From Nymphaea colorata (Eukaryota; Streptophyta; Magnoliopsida; Nymphaeales; Nymphaeaceae), in assembly GCF_008831285.2 (NCBI RefSeq), contig NW_022204735.1, positions 1-38,259 on the forward strand: a stretch of 38,259 bases of DNA, written 5' to 3'. Shown piece after piece: positions 1 to 9,500 of this stretch. The notes under the pieces are model-generated. The model was given only the letters and a program-made list of their open reading frames with translations. It made no database searches and had not been told where the DNA came from. The stretch's first letter is position 1, and the number at the start of each line of letters is the position of its first letter. The translations under genes were made by a program, and so were the position numbers.

Positions 1-1527
1 TATCCTTTCCACAGAGAGTGGACCAACTCCACCAGAATCATCTCCTCAGAAGGTCTTCCGGGCTCAATCAGCCTCCTTCCACAGGCCACCTCCAGGAGCA
101 AGGAACCATAAGAGTATACATCGGAGCTCATCTTTGATTTGCTGGTGCGAGGGAGCTCCGACGCCATGTAACCTAGACTACCAACGACATGGGTAGACTT
201 GGGATTGGTACCATGGTCATACAGTTTGGCACGCCCAAAATCACCCAACTTGCCATCTAGATCACCATCCAACAAAACGTTACTTGCTTTAACATCTCTA
301 TGCATGACGACTTGCTCTCACTCTTCATGAAGATACAGCAAGCCAAAAGCAATTACCTTTCGAATCTTGAACCTTTGTACCCAACTCAACCTGCTCCCTT
401 CTGTCTCAAAAAGATGACAGTCTAGACTCCCATTCAGCATGAACTCATAAAGCAGGAGTAGATCTTCGCCTCGTCTACACTAACCGTGCAATTGGATCAG
501 GTTTCTATGCCTTGTCCTCCCCAAGCTTGACACTTCTGCCACAAATTCCCTCATCCCTTGCTTTGAACCATGTGAGACTCTCTTCACTGCAACCTCGATT
601 CCGCTTCTGGGCAGCAGACCTTTGTAGACACTGCCAAAGCCTCCTTTCCCCAACTCTTCCTTGAAACCTTAGCTGCCCTGTAGATTTTCCTGTAGGGGAG
701 CCTATGTGGGTAGTCCATCTCCCATCCTTCTATCTTCTCAAACATGAGCTTCCTCTTCCTCTTGGTCTCTCAAACAGGGCCATGGAAACAGCTGAGTGTC
801 TCTCAAACAGGGCCACTATTCTGCAGAAATGAAAAGGAACAACTTAAAAGACTTCCGTAGTGGAGTACAATCTTGAGGAATAGAAGGAAGGCGTGAGAGG
901 TCCAATTCTGGTGCTTTTCCGTCCATCACGAAGCTCCATGCCAAGATATAGTGCTTGCTTTCTAGCTTTTGAATGCCAGTAGAGAATCCAACATACATGT
1001 GTTCAAGCAGAATAGGGGATAGATCAATGGAATATGATATGAGGGAATGGTTAGGGACAATGGAGCTATGGTGACACTCAGCTGCTTTCCCTACCCATCA
1101 TACTCTATCCATGCCTGAATGGTGTTTGGCTGTCAAGAACTTTCTTGCCAAACTCTGGATAGTAAGTGGCATGCTTCAAGAAACTGGAGTTTGCACCATT
1201 CACGTCGTTGCACATATGGTTTCCATTTGTATCATTCAAATTACCTGTTGAACGGTGTTGAATTCGACAACAAATACATGATTGGCTGGGTTTCTACTGT
1301 TCCCCTGGTTGAAAAGGCCGAGGTAGTGGCCCCTTGTGGCCTGCGAGAAGTTGGTGGCCCGGGTGAATCCATGGCCACCTGACTCTAGGAACTGGGATAC
1401 AATTTTGAACACGAAACGGGTACCGAACGATTGGGTTTTCTCAGCACCAGAGGCCTTTTTGAATTGTAGAATGGCCGGGTAGAATGCGTGGCATTTGATG
1501 CCTGGATTCATGGCAAGGTGACCGTTG
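1..1527 (-). pseudogene. L-type lectin receptor-like kinase pseudogene 1 (LecRK-1)
   Basis: Family role: plasma-membrane receptor kinase with an extracellular legume-lectin domain and a cytosolic Ser/Thr kinase. Reading down from 1527, the lectin part shows CHAFYPAILQFKK, SGGHGF, YLGLFNQG, NHVFVVEFNT, EYDG, KQLSVTIAPL and MYVGFSTG (to about 816). The kinase (665 to 1) shows the glycine loop [29 protein letters not shown], an intact DFG (DFGRAKLYDHG) and GYMASEL where APE is usual. It is broken: frameshifts near 1242 and near 667, stops at 480-482 (LHG*CRR) and 318-320 (LHEE*EQV), both where the family has Trp, plus a further stop in the lectin part. The membrane segment is missing between about 765 and 815. 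The N-terminus is cut off by Copia-1, and the C-terminus lies outside the window. Confidence 0.93.
765..815. repeat. 18-bp direct repeat pair at the lost membrane segment of LecRK-1
   Basis: GTCTCTCAAACAGGGCCA occurs at 765-782 and again at 798-815. The pair sits exactly where a LecRK should encode its hydrophobic membrane helix, between the lectin end (816) and the juxtamembrane KRKRKLMFEK (about 760). Only about 50 bp remain where a membrane helix and flanks would need more. The repeat may have mediated the deletion, or it may be a small duplication made during repair. Confidence 0.8.
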
Positions 1528-1545
1528 TGTAAAAGTGTAGAGACA

Positions 1546-1600
<55 letters not shown>

Positions 1601-1676
1601 AGAGAGAGAGAAAGAGAAAGAGCACACACAAAAGAGCTACGTGGTTCGGCCAAAATCGACCTACGTCCACAAAACA
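1528..1676 (-). repeat. 3' LTR of Copia-1 (149 bp)
   Basis: On the minus strand it starts TGTTTTGTGGACG just after the purine tract AAAGTGGAGC and ends CTACACTTTTACA at LecRK coding sequence, so it has the TG...CA ends of an LTR. It matches 5770-5845: both carry the TAAAAGT end, a GA run, GAGCAC and then a GGTTCGGCCAAAAT / GGTACGGTCAAAAT block. Confidence 0.85.
1546..1622. repeat. (GA)n microsatellite inside the 3' LTR of Copia-1
   Basis: About 77 bp of GA dinucleotides with scattered AAAG interruptions. The partner LTR has a pure GA tract of only about 28 bp at the same place (5788-5815), so the tract changed length after insertion. Confidence 0.97.
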
Positions 1677-1689
1677 GCTCCACTTTAAG

Positions 1690-3234
1690 GACGTTTAGCA
1701 TTTTCTTGAGATAATGAAACCATGGTCCTAGTAACCCCTTAGTACAAATATCAGCTAATTGCTTTTTTGATTGAACATATTTAATCTCAATTGTATTGTC
1801 TGCCACCTTTTTTCTGACAAAATGGTAGTCAATTTCTATGTGTTTCGTTCATGCATGGAAAACTGGACTTTCCACCAAATATGTTGCTCCAATGTTGTTG
1901 CACCACAAAATTGGTTTTTTCTGTCTGAATTCCCTGATTGTTCATCAAGTTATTTAGCCATATCACTTTTGAAAGAGCTCCTACAATGGCCTTGTATTAT
2001 GCCTCTGTGCTAGATTTTGCCACTGTCTATTGTTCGGTAGGTCTCCAAGATATGATATTATGTCCAATTTTCTGTAACATAACCACTAGGGGATCTTCGG
2101 TCGTCCGGGCACCCAGCCCAATCTGCGTCAGAATAAGCAGATAAAATGAAAGAATTAGATTTTGATTTTTCAAAGCCATGCATGCTGCATGGTACCTTTA
2201 AGATATCATAAAATTCTTTTGACATGAGTCCAGTGAGTTGAAGTAGGTTGGTGCATGTACTGGCAAACTTTGTTCACTGCAAAAGTAATATCTGGGTGTG
2301 TTAAAGTGACATACTGAAGTGCTCCCATGATTTGTCGGTACTAAGTTTCATTTTTCAATTTTTTAGCATCAAGTTTAGATAGACGAACATTTGGAACAGC
2401 AGGCGAGACACAAGATTTTGCATTCTCCATGTTTGCTTGCCTTAAAATATATCTGATACATTTTCCCTACGAGAGAAAAATTCTGTCGTTTTGATGTGAC
2501 ACTTCAATGCCTAAGAAAAAATGCAATTTTCCAATATCTTTTATAGAGAAGGCTTGTCCAAAACTATGTATAATCCTTTGAATTTTTAGATGATTATTTC
2601 CTATAAAAATTATTTCATCTACATATATAAGAAGAAAGATGATTTTATCTTGGGTTTTTCTAACAAAAAGAGAAGGATCAACTAATGACTCCCTGAACCC
2701 ATTTTCAAGAAGATATCATTTGAGTATTTCAAACCAAGCTCGGGGCACTTGCTTTAAGCCATAAAGTGCCTTTTTAAGGTGACACACTTAGTGAGGCTTA
2801 GCTGTATTCTCAAATGCTAGTGGTTCAGTCATAAAAACTTTCTCCTTTAGAATCTCATGAAGAAATGCATTGTTAACATCCAATTGATGGATAGTCCAAC
2901 CTTTGCACACAACAATAGAGAGGACGACTCGTATAGTGGTAGGTTTTATCACTGGACTATACAAGTCCGAATAATCAATTCCTTCTCGCTAGCTATAACC
3001 TTTGGCCATAAGTCTACCCTTGCAGCAAGCAATTGTCCCATCTAAACATCTCTTGGTTTTAAAAACCCACTTACATCCGTCTAGATTAACTCCCTTAGGT
3101 GGTGCGACAAGGTTCCAAGTTTGGTTTTTGAAAAAAGCGTCCATTTTACTTTGCATGGCTTTGATCCATCGTGGGTCTTTTAAAGCCTCCTCAAGGCTTT
3201 CTAATTCTCTTTCTTCTAGAGATGTAGCAGTCAT
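1690..3234 (-). pseudogene. Copia-1 reverse transcriptase and RNase H remnant
   Basis: Copia RVT_2 family: copies element RNA into DNA in virus-like particles. The start reads ALKDPRWIKAMQSKMDAF and GCKWVFKTKR, then IHQLDVNNAFLH (first catalytic Asp present), KKALYGLKQVPRAW, and the active-site box, which reads LLIYVDEIIFIG: the family YVDD is YVDE here (Glu codon at 2614-2616). RNase H follows with [46 protein letters not shown] and KKQLADICTKGLL near 1740. Frame changes occur around 2985 and 2390, and several stops fall between 2150 and 1900. The normal pol stop before the purine tract is lost, so the last frame reads on into the LTR. Confidence 0.9.
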
Positions 3235-3532
3235 GTAAAGCTTGGGTCACCGAGTTCCATCTTGAGACCTTGTGGTCATGGGGTGAGTCCTACTTGAGAC
3301 GTCAATGGTGAGATTTGGAGAAGATTGATCAATAGCATCTTGAATCCCATGATTATAAGTATGATATTTCATCAATTCAATTGATCAAATGATTGTTTTG
3401 AGTCTGATCTTCTTCCCATGAATTTGGACCGGGTAAGAATATATATTTGGATCCATTGGGACCAAATCCAGCTTTCTTGGAGTTGTGTTCTTTTTTAGTC
3501 TCAACCGAAGGCGTGTCTAGATGATTGGAAAT

Positions 3533-4480
3533 CTATTTTTCAACATCCTTTTCAGTGGTTGGAGAACCGTATCCATGAAATAAGAAATTTGTCTCGTTGA
3601 AAAACAACATGTCTGCTAATAAAGACCATGTTAATAATATGATCCAAACATATGTATCCCTTATGACATGTCCCATAGCCAAGAAAAACACATGCTTTAG
3701 ATTTTGGAGAGAGTTTGGACTCTCTATATGGTACAAGAAAGGAATAGCATGTATATCCAAAAACACGATAATAATCATATTGAAGAGTAACTTTGGAAAC
3801 AGTTTCAAATGGAGATTTATTTCTGAGTTATGGACTAGGCAATCGGTTGATGACGTGAACTGTTGTTCTAAAAGAATCAACCCAAAAATGTTGAGGAAGA
3901 GATGCATGAACCATCATACTTCAGTCTGTCACAACAACATGGCAACGTTTTCTCTCCACAATGCTATTTTGTTGAGGCATGTGGGGGCAAGAAAGCCATC
4001 TCTTTATCCCATTTGAGCTGAGAAAATTTGAGAAATTATTGCTTAGAAACTGGTCACTAGAATTGTTATGGAAAATTTTTATCCCATGTCCCAATTGTTT
4101 TTCCAGAAGCATCTTAAAATTTTGAAAGCATGGCAGCGTGTCTAATTTTCTGACAAGGGAAAAAATCCAACTAAAGTGTGAAAAACCATCCACAATCAAT
4201 AGATAATATTTGTAGCCTTCTCTAGAGCATGTTGGGGCAGACCCCCAAAGGTTGGCATAAAGTAAATAAAGAGGATGAATGCTAGTACTTAAACTAAAGT
4301 CAAATGGCAACTTGTGCATCTTAGCCAAAACACAACTAGAATAGAAATCAAGTTTACTATCACCCATAGGCACGTAATTATTTTTCTTAAGTAAATTCAA
4401 TGTCTTCAAGTGAGAATGACCCAGTCGTTGGTGCCTAAGATTGATTGGAAGACTTCTAGAATGCTGGGTAATAAGAGTAC
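3533..4480 (-). pseudogene. Copia-1 integrase remnant
   Basis: Integrase inserts element DNA into the chromosome. The pre-integrase segment reads NLRHQRLGHSHLKTLNLL with the zinc-binding His residues, but the following Cys pair is YSSC instead of CxxC. The core has YYLLIVDGFSHFSW (first Asp present). The second catalytic site reads KIFHNNSSDQFLS, where the family has a conserved Asp and GGEF. The third site reads QQNSIVERK with the Glu kept. A frameshift near 3915 separates this from a second piece (3907-3533) that ends NFLFHGYGSPTTEKDVEK. It cannot encode an active enzyme. Confidence 0.88.
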
Positions 4481-4639
4481 GTAAGATCCTTCATTGGCTT
4501 CATCAGTCCATATGTATAGACCATCCTTAGTTTTCCCCTTGTGAAGTGCTACCCTATCTGCAAATCTCTAACAACAAATCCATGAGCATCAAATTCCACC
4601 GAGCAATTGTTGTCTTTTGTAAAATGAGAGATTGATATA

Positions 4640-4980
4640 ACATTTTGGCTGATCATTGGCACATGCACTACATTCTTTAACTAAAAGGAATGAGAAATTG
4701 AGTTGAGAAACATGTTACCGATATGAGAGATTGGAGCCTTAGCACCATTGCCTACAAGAAGTCCTTATCCACCTCGGTAATCGACTTTGTCTTTCATGGA
4801 GTCATCACTATGAGTCACATGGTGGGTCGCACCACTATCAGTGTATCAAGCATTGTCGCGGCCTCCATTTAGACCCATGGCCATAAAGGCCTTAGGTATG
4901 CCATAGCGCGTCCACGCAGTATCATTTATATGCCCACAAAATTGACATATAACCTGCTGAGTTTCAGAATTCTTTTACCC
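4640..4980 (-). pseudogene. Copia-1 zinc knuckle and aspartic protease remnant
   Basis: The nucleocapsid knuckle reads VICQFCGHINDTAWTRY: the first two Cys remain, but the His and last Cys of the CCHC pattern are Asp and Arg. The protease active site YTDSGATHHVTHSDDS is intact (GAT of DSG at 4837-4839). The codon just before it, normally Trp in WYxDSGA, is a stop at 4846-4848. The downstream pre-integrase part contains stops. Confidence 0.85.
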
Positions 4981-5002
4981 TTGAGAGCCTTGTCCAGCAG
5001 GG

Positions 5003-5641
5003 TCAAGAATTCCTTCTGTGGCTATGGCCACCATGACCACTACGGCCACTATTTGCCCCACAACCACCATAGTTTCCACAACCACCGTAGCCTCCTCGTT
5101 GAGTAAAAAAGGTAGTTACTGAAGATTCAACTTGTGCAGGGCTTTTAGAAGCAAGTAATTGAAGTCGACGCTCTTGATTGAGCAAGAGATCATGTAACTT
5201 GGAAAAGGTGGGTGGGATTTTGGACATGGTGACTGTTGTAACAAAACTCTCATACTCGTTTGACAAGCCATTGAGAGTATGCAAGACCAGATCTGAACCA
5301 AATACTATCTTATTCACAACTCTATGAGAATCAACCAAAAACCTCATGTGGTTGAAATATTTTAACATACTTTTGTCATTCTTTTTGGCATTTTGCAAAT
5401 CCCTCTTTAACTGAAGAATACAAATATTTGAATGAGATGCATGAGCCTTAGCCAAGGTCACCAAGGCTTCACGAGCCGCATCATAGGATACAATTTGAGT
5501 GAGTATAGATTCAGTAATGATTGACAATATCCCACTTAACGCAAACTGGTCAGGTTGATTCCATTTAATGTACTCCGGATTTATTTCAAGTGGAGGAGTG
5601 GAAGAGCCATCAACATACCTTAATAAATCTTGGCTAGACAT
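5003..5641 (-). pseudogene. Copia-1 gag (capsid protein), open frame of 212 codons
   Basis: Copia-type gag (UBN2/Retrotran_gag family) that would form virus-like particles. It opens with MSSQDLLRYVDGSSTPP at an ATG at 5641. A helical capsid core follows (LKRDLQNAKKNDKSMLKYFN, GLSNEYESFVTTVTM, FSKLHDLLLNQERRL). It ends in a Gly-rich stretch (GGYGGCGNYGGCG) before the zinc knuckle. This frame is uninterrupted, but the rest of the element is broken and a stop separates it from the knuckle. The start lies about 117 bp downstream of the primer-binding site. Confidence 0.88.
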
Positions 5642-5757
5642 GGCACTTCGGAGTTATGATTTCCAGAGGAGATAGTTGTTTTAGTCTAGCTTGATAGATG
5701 CAATAGCATTCCATTGAGGACTGATGGTCATCATGGTAGATTGCTAAAGCAAACTTG
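5642..5757. other. Copia-1 leader between primer site and gag
   Basis: Untranslated leader of the element. No separate gene or signal recognised. Confidence 0.7.
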
Positions 5758-5769
5758 GCTCTGATACTA
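5758..5769 (-). promoter_or_regulatory. Primer-binding site of Copia-1 (initiator tRNA-Met type)
   Basis: The plus strand reads GCTCTGATACTA directly next to the LTR edge at 5770. Its complement matches the usual plant Copia primer site TGGTATCAGAGC at 11 of 12 positions. It fixes the element's orientation and the LTR boundary. Confidence 0.88.
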
Positions 5770-5784
5770 TGTAAAAGTATAGAT

Positions 5785-5815
<31 letters not shown>

Positions 5816-5845
5816 CACGAAACAGTTACATGGTACGGTCAAAAT
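5770..5845 (-). repeat. Truncated 5' LTR of Copia-1
   Basis: The sequence from TGTAAAAGTATAGATACAAG through a GA tract (5788-5815) to GGTACGGTCAAAAT matches the inner part of the 3' LTR at 1528-1655. The match stops at about 5845, so the outer ~25 bp and any target duplication are missing. Confidence 0.8.
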
Positions 5846-6640
5846 AAATTCTGGAATTATGGAAAATAAATTCTCTCTTCACAATGACATAAATTTTAGA
5901 AGAGGAAAGAAATCTAAATAGCAATTTCAAGCTGGTCTGTCAAGATCCAATATTTTTAGATCTTGATTACAAAATTGAATTTCTTTTCCTTTGGAACAGA
6001 TTTTGATATCTTCGGACGTTGGAGCATTTGTTGCTTTCTTATTTCCAGTGTCAATCACATTTTTCCATATTTGACTTGATCCAAGCAATTTGATTTACGT
6101 TGCAAGATTGGCAAGAATAATGGATGAATAGGATGGGCAACCTTATGTCTAACACGTTGCAGAGTTGAATAGGTTCAGGTCTGAGGATTTGAAGCCATTA
6201 AAGAGAAAGGTGCTGTTGAGAGAAGTTGCACTTGATCTGCAGATATGAGCAAGAATGTGAGGGAGGAATATGAGAAGGAACCTTGAATAGGGAAGGGCCA
6301 TGACATAGAAGAGGGCTGAAAATCATAAAAAACACAACATATTCGTTTCCACGGTTAGGTGTCAATCGGCGCTTTCTTAAGTATGGATGGGGAAGAAAGG
6401 CTGGAATTTATTCGTAACTGGTCATTGGAATTGGAGGAGAATGAGTTCTCTATGCTGCGACCTCATCTACACTGTATGCTGTGACCTCATGTACAGAAAA
6501 GTTTACGTCAGGGGTGCACTCTATCATCAATACATAGTAAGTTCATAGCGTTATGCATTATTTTTTTATTATATTATACTCTTATCATTACTTTCTTATC
6601 ATTACTTCATGCTCATTATAAGATAAGGAGTGATATGAAA
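5846..6640. other. No recognised gene; sequence beyond Copia-1
   Basis: No LecRK N-terminal or signal-peptide coding appears here, although the LecRK-1 5' end would be expected on this side. No frame on either strand shows a family I recognise. Confidence 0.5.
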
Positions 6641-6800
6641 TAGTAACAGGAGTATAAGACAATTAGTATGAGATAATGATAGAGCCATGAGATAATAGAT
6701 ATAAGATAATAGGTTTGGGTATGAGATAACAGTACGGGTGTGAGCTAATGACAGAGGTATAAAATAATTAATATGAGATAACTACATGAGCGAGACAAAA
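6640..6800. repeat. Degenerate minisatellite of TATGAGATAAT-like units
   Basis: Variants of TATGAGATAA (TGAGATAATGATAG, TGAGATAATAGATA, TATGAGATAACAG, TGTGAGCTAATGACAG, TATGAGATAACTAC) follow one another at roughly 14-21 bp spacing. AT-rich with no coding potential. Confidence 0.75.
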
Positions 6801-7050
6801 AACGAATAACTGTTCAAAAGGGTATATTGGTTATAATGATCTGCACTTACACACTCTCACAATCATTCGATCTAAGGTTTATCGAATCCCAAACTTTTTT
6901 TCTTTCTTTCTTGTCTCTACAAAAAGTTTTTTTATTAACTGAGGGCATTTCATAACAGCACAATTTATATAAACCCCTACAGGCTTAGAGTTGTTTTCCC
7001 AATAATGTTATGTGAAGATATCTAAAAAGGGTATCTAAAAAACAATAACA

Positions 7051-7108
7051 TAGTTTTAAATCTTGTTGCCAAGAGACACTAGTTTTAAATCTTGTTGCCA
7101 AGAGACAC
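7051..7108. repeat. Perfect 29-bp tandem duplication
   Basis: The unit beginning TAGTTTTAAATCTTGTTGCC at 7051-7079 is repeated without change at 7080-7108. Identity implies a recent slippage event. Confidence 0.95.
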
Positions 7109-8080
7109 ACCTTTTGTTAAGGGCGACTTGCTTGCTAAGGGTGCCGGTTTCCCCCTTAACATATAATATGCTCTGCCTTTTATTGACCTTCTTGAACGTT
7201 TCCACAAAAAACTTGACAACTTTATTTAGAAATGATTATCCCAGCATATTTATTCTACATAACAATTTGCCTAGCATTATTATTTATACTGTCTTAGTTA
7301 TATGAATTGGAAAGCAATATGAAAAATTGAAAAGAGATAACAACCTTTGTTAGTCTTCCAGAATACGTTATCTTTATTAATTCAAAAATAGAATAGAGAA
7401 ATTCTCAGAGCTCCTTGAAAAAAATAAAGATCTGTCAATGCAAATCGAACACAAAGGGTTAATTTTGCTCATTACATTAATTATGGTCATCACAGCAAGG
7501 GTAGAGTTTGCTCATTCTTACACGGACGGGAAATGTGAAGGCAATGTGCCATTAATTCTTGTTTCATGTGGTCGCATTTAATTGCAGCTCTTCTTTTCTC
7601 ATTATCTGTGAACCAAATATATCAGCTACTTTTTCATTTAAAACATAATTAGATCTACCTGTTACAAAATATTAGCAAAGAAAAGGCTTTTGTTTTATTT
7701 TTTTATAATAATAAGATTTCGTTAGATATTTAAATTTTTCATATGTTGAACAACTATTATACTTGGTTCAAGAGATTTTTCTGGGTTCTGGAATACTATT
7801 TAACATAATGATCGTACGTATAGTGAGAACTTAAAATAATAAACCCTTTAAAATTTTAATGTCCTTTAGAATAGTACAGTTTTATTATATCATTTCAATT
7901 ATCACATTTCACGTATCCATCACTGTGCATCCAGGAAATATTGTGGGCAGTAAAAGAAGAGCAAGATTCGAATGAGACTTATATCCAACGTGCCCAGATC
8001 CATTTATTCAGGCTCGATCATTTGTAGCTTGGATCTTGAGTGAGATTGATCTAAAATGTTATTTAGGGATGTTAATATAT
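7109..8080. other. AT-rich spacer, nothing recognised
   Basis: Only short chance frames. No domain, splice pattern or repeat structure that I can support. Confidence 0.5.
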
Positions 8081-8460
8081 CCAATTTGGATCAGATACCT
8101 GACTGAACCATTCTGAAAAATCAGATATAAACAAAATTTTAATACCAGATTAAGTAACCAGATCAAATTCATATTTAAGAAGTGATATCCAATCAGATTC
8201 AGATTCAAATTCAGATATATATAAATACCCACTCTGGATTCGTATATGGACTCAGATCGGATTTAGTTTTAAAAAAGTATTTCATATCCAATGTGCTTGC
8301 ATTTTGAAAATCAGCTGGATTCACTTCAAAATTTCAGATTCAGATCAGATTTAGATTGTGAAACCAGATTTTGGATTGGGTTCAGATATGAGTTTATTTA
8401 TACATATTTGAATCTGAATACAAATCTGACTATGTGAATATCCGAAAAAGGAAATATGGT
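8081..8460. repeat. CAGATT/GGATTC-rich degenerate repeat block
   Basis: Short words such as CAGATT, TCAGATTCAGAT, GGATTC and ATATCC recur many times in both orientations over about 380 bp, for example around 8190-8215 and 8330-8400. Word-rich blocks of this kind often belong to decayed plant transposons, but I cannot name a family. Confidence 0.6.
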
Positions 8461-9500
8461 TAAAAGTATATCCAACTTAATGCCGATCCATTGACATTCT
8501 TAACGTTGTTTGATAGTTTAAATTCACCCCCAGACATATTTATACATGTTCAAGATTATCTATCCACAATATTTTAATGAAGATAACAATGACCGATTAT
8601 ACATGAAACATGAAGGGAAGGAATCACATACAAAGACTCTTGAAGATGCGTGAGAGAGTTGTAAACGTTTGGCATTTTACTAATAATTGATATTTTTTGT
8701 GTATGCACAAGTTTAGAATAAGTTATAGGGGCCGAGGCTGGCTGGCCTACACAAACCAACAAAAAATAGCATTTTCATATTTATACTTAGTAATAGTTTA
8801 TATATTGGTGTCATTTAAAAACTTAAAATTTTAACTAGTACCCTTACTCATAATTTTCTTCTAGCTCTGCTCCTGGTGATTCGTTTGGCACAAGTACCTA
8901 TATTCCATATATCACCATCCCCCACATCTTCCATATGCTTCTCCTATTTTTATAGGTTATTTTTGTTTGTCTCTTTTTCTTTTTTTTTGGAAGGCTTATC
9001 TACCACACCAGATGAGATAATAAGAGACCAGGGCAGAGAGAACATATAAAAATCAGTGATAGTTTTGGGTAAGCAGTTTATGACTGCTCCGTAGAAAGTC
9101 GAAGCTCCCACCAAAATCCTTATCACCTTAAGGTACATGGCCTGCTTTTAGTATCTTGGGTGTTGCCCCTACTATATATCAACTTGCAGATAAGGTGGTT
9201 TCCTTTTGCAGCATAAAAGATTGGTGCTGAAGGATTTGAAATAAAAGTCAAGTTTCAATATCTTTGCCATCCAATGACACATTTTTTTTATTAAAACAAT
9301 GGTCACCAATTTGTACATTGTTAAAATTTTCAATTTTATTCAAAGAATTTACCCAAGTTTCCAAACAAACAAGTTGAATTTTCAAATAGTTTACCAAACT
9401 AATTAATTTTTCAAACAATTTGTCCACATTTCATTCCAATTTACCTAAAACAAATTTAGGAATTCATTGTTCAAAACCAAGTTCAAAATGAACCTCTATG
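8461..9500. other. AT-rich spacer, nothing recognised
   Basis: No family-level match in any frame. One short pyrimidine/T-rich tract near 8970-8990. Confidence 0.5.

Larger units (their letters stand above)
1528..5845 (-). mobile_element. Copia-1: decayed Ty1/Copia LTR retrotransposon inserted in LecRK-1
   Basis: In element orientation (right to left): truncated 5' LTR 5770-5845, primer-binding site 5758-5769, gag 5641-5003, protease about 4850, integrase about 4480-3540, reverse transcriptase/RNase H 3234-1690, purine tract next to 1677, 3' LTR 1528-1676. This order (integrase before reverse transcriptase) defines Copia. All ORFs carry stops and frameshifts, and key catalytic residues are changed. 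The element joins LecRK-1 coding sequence at 1527/1528. The outer end of the 5' LTR is lost and the DNA beyond it is not LecRK, so no target duplication can be shown. Confidence 0.92.

Noticed and set aside
3597-4016. 139-codon plus-strand open frame
   Set aside because: Antisense to the Copia-1 integrase remnant, which explains the sequence better.
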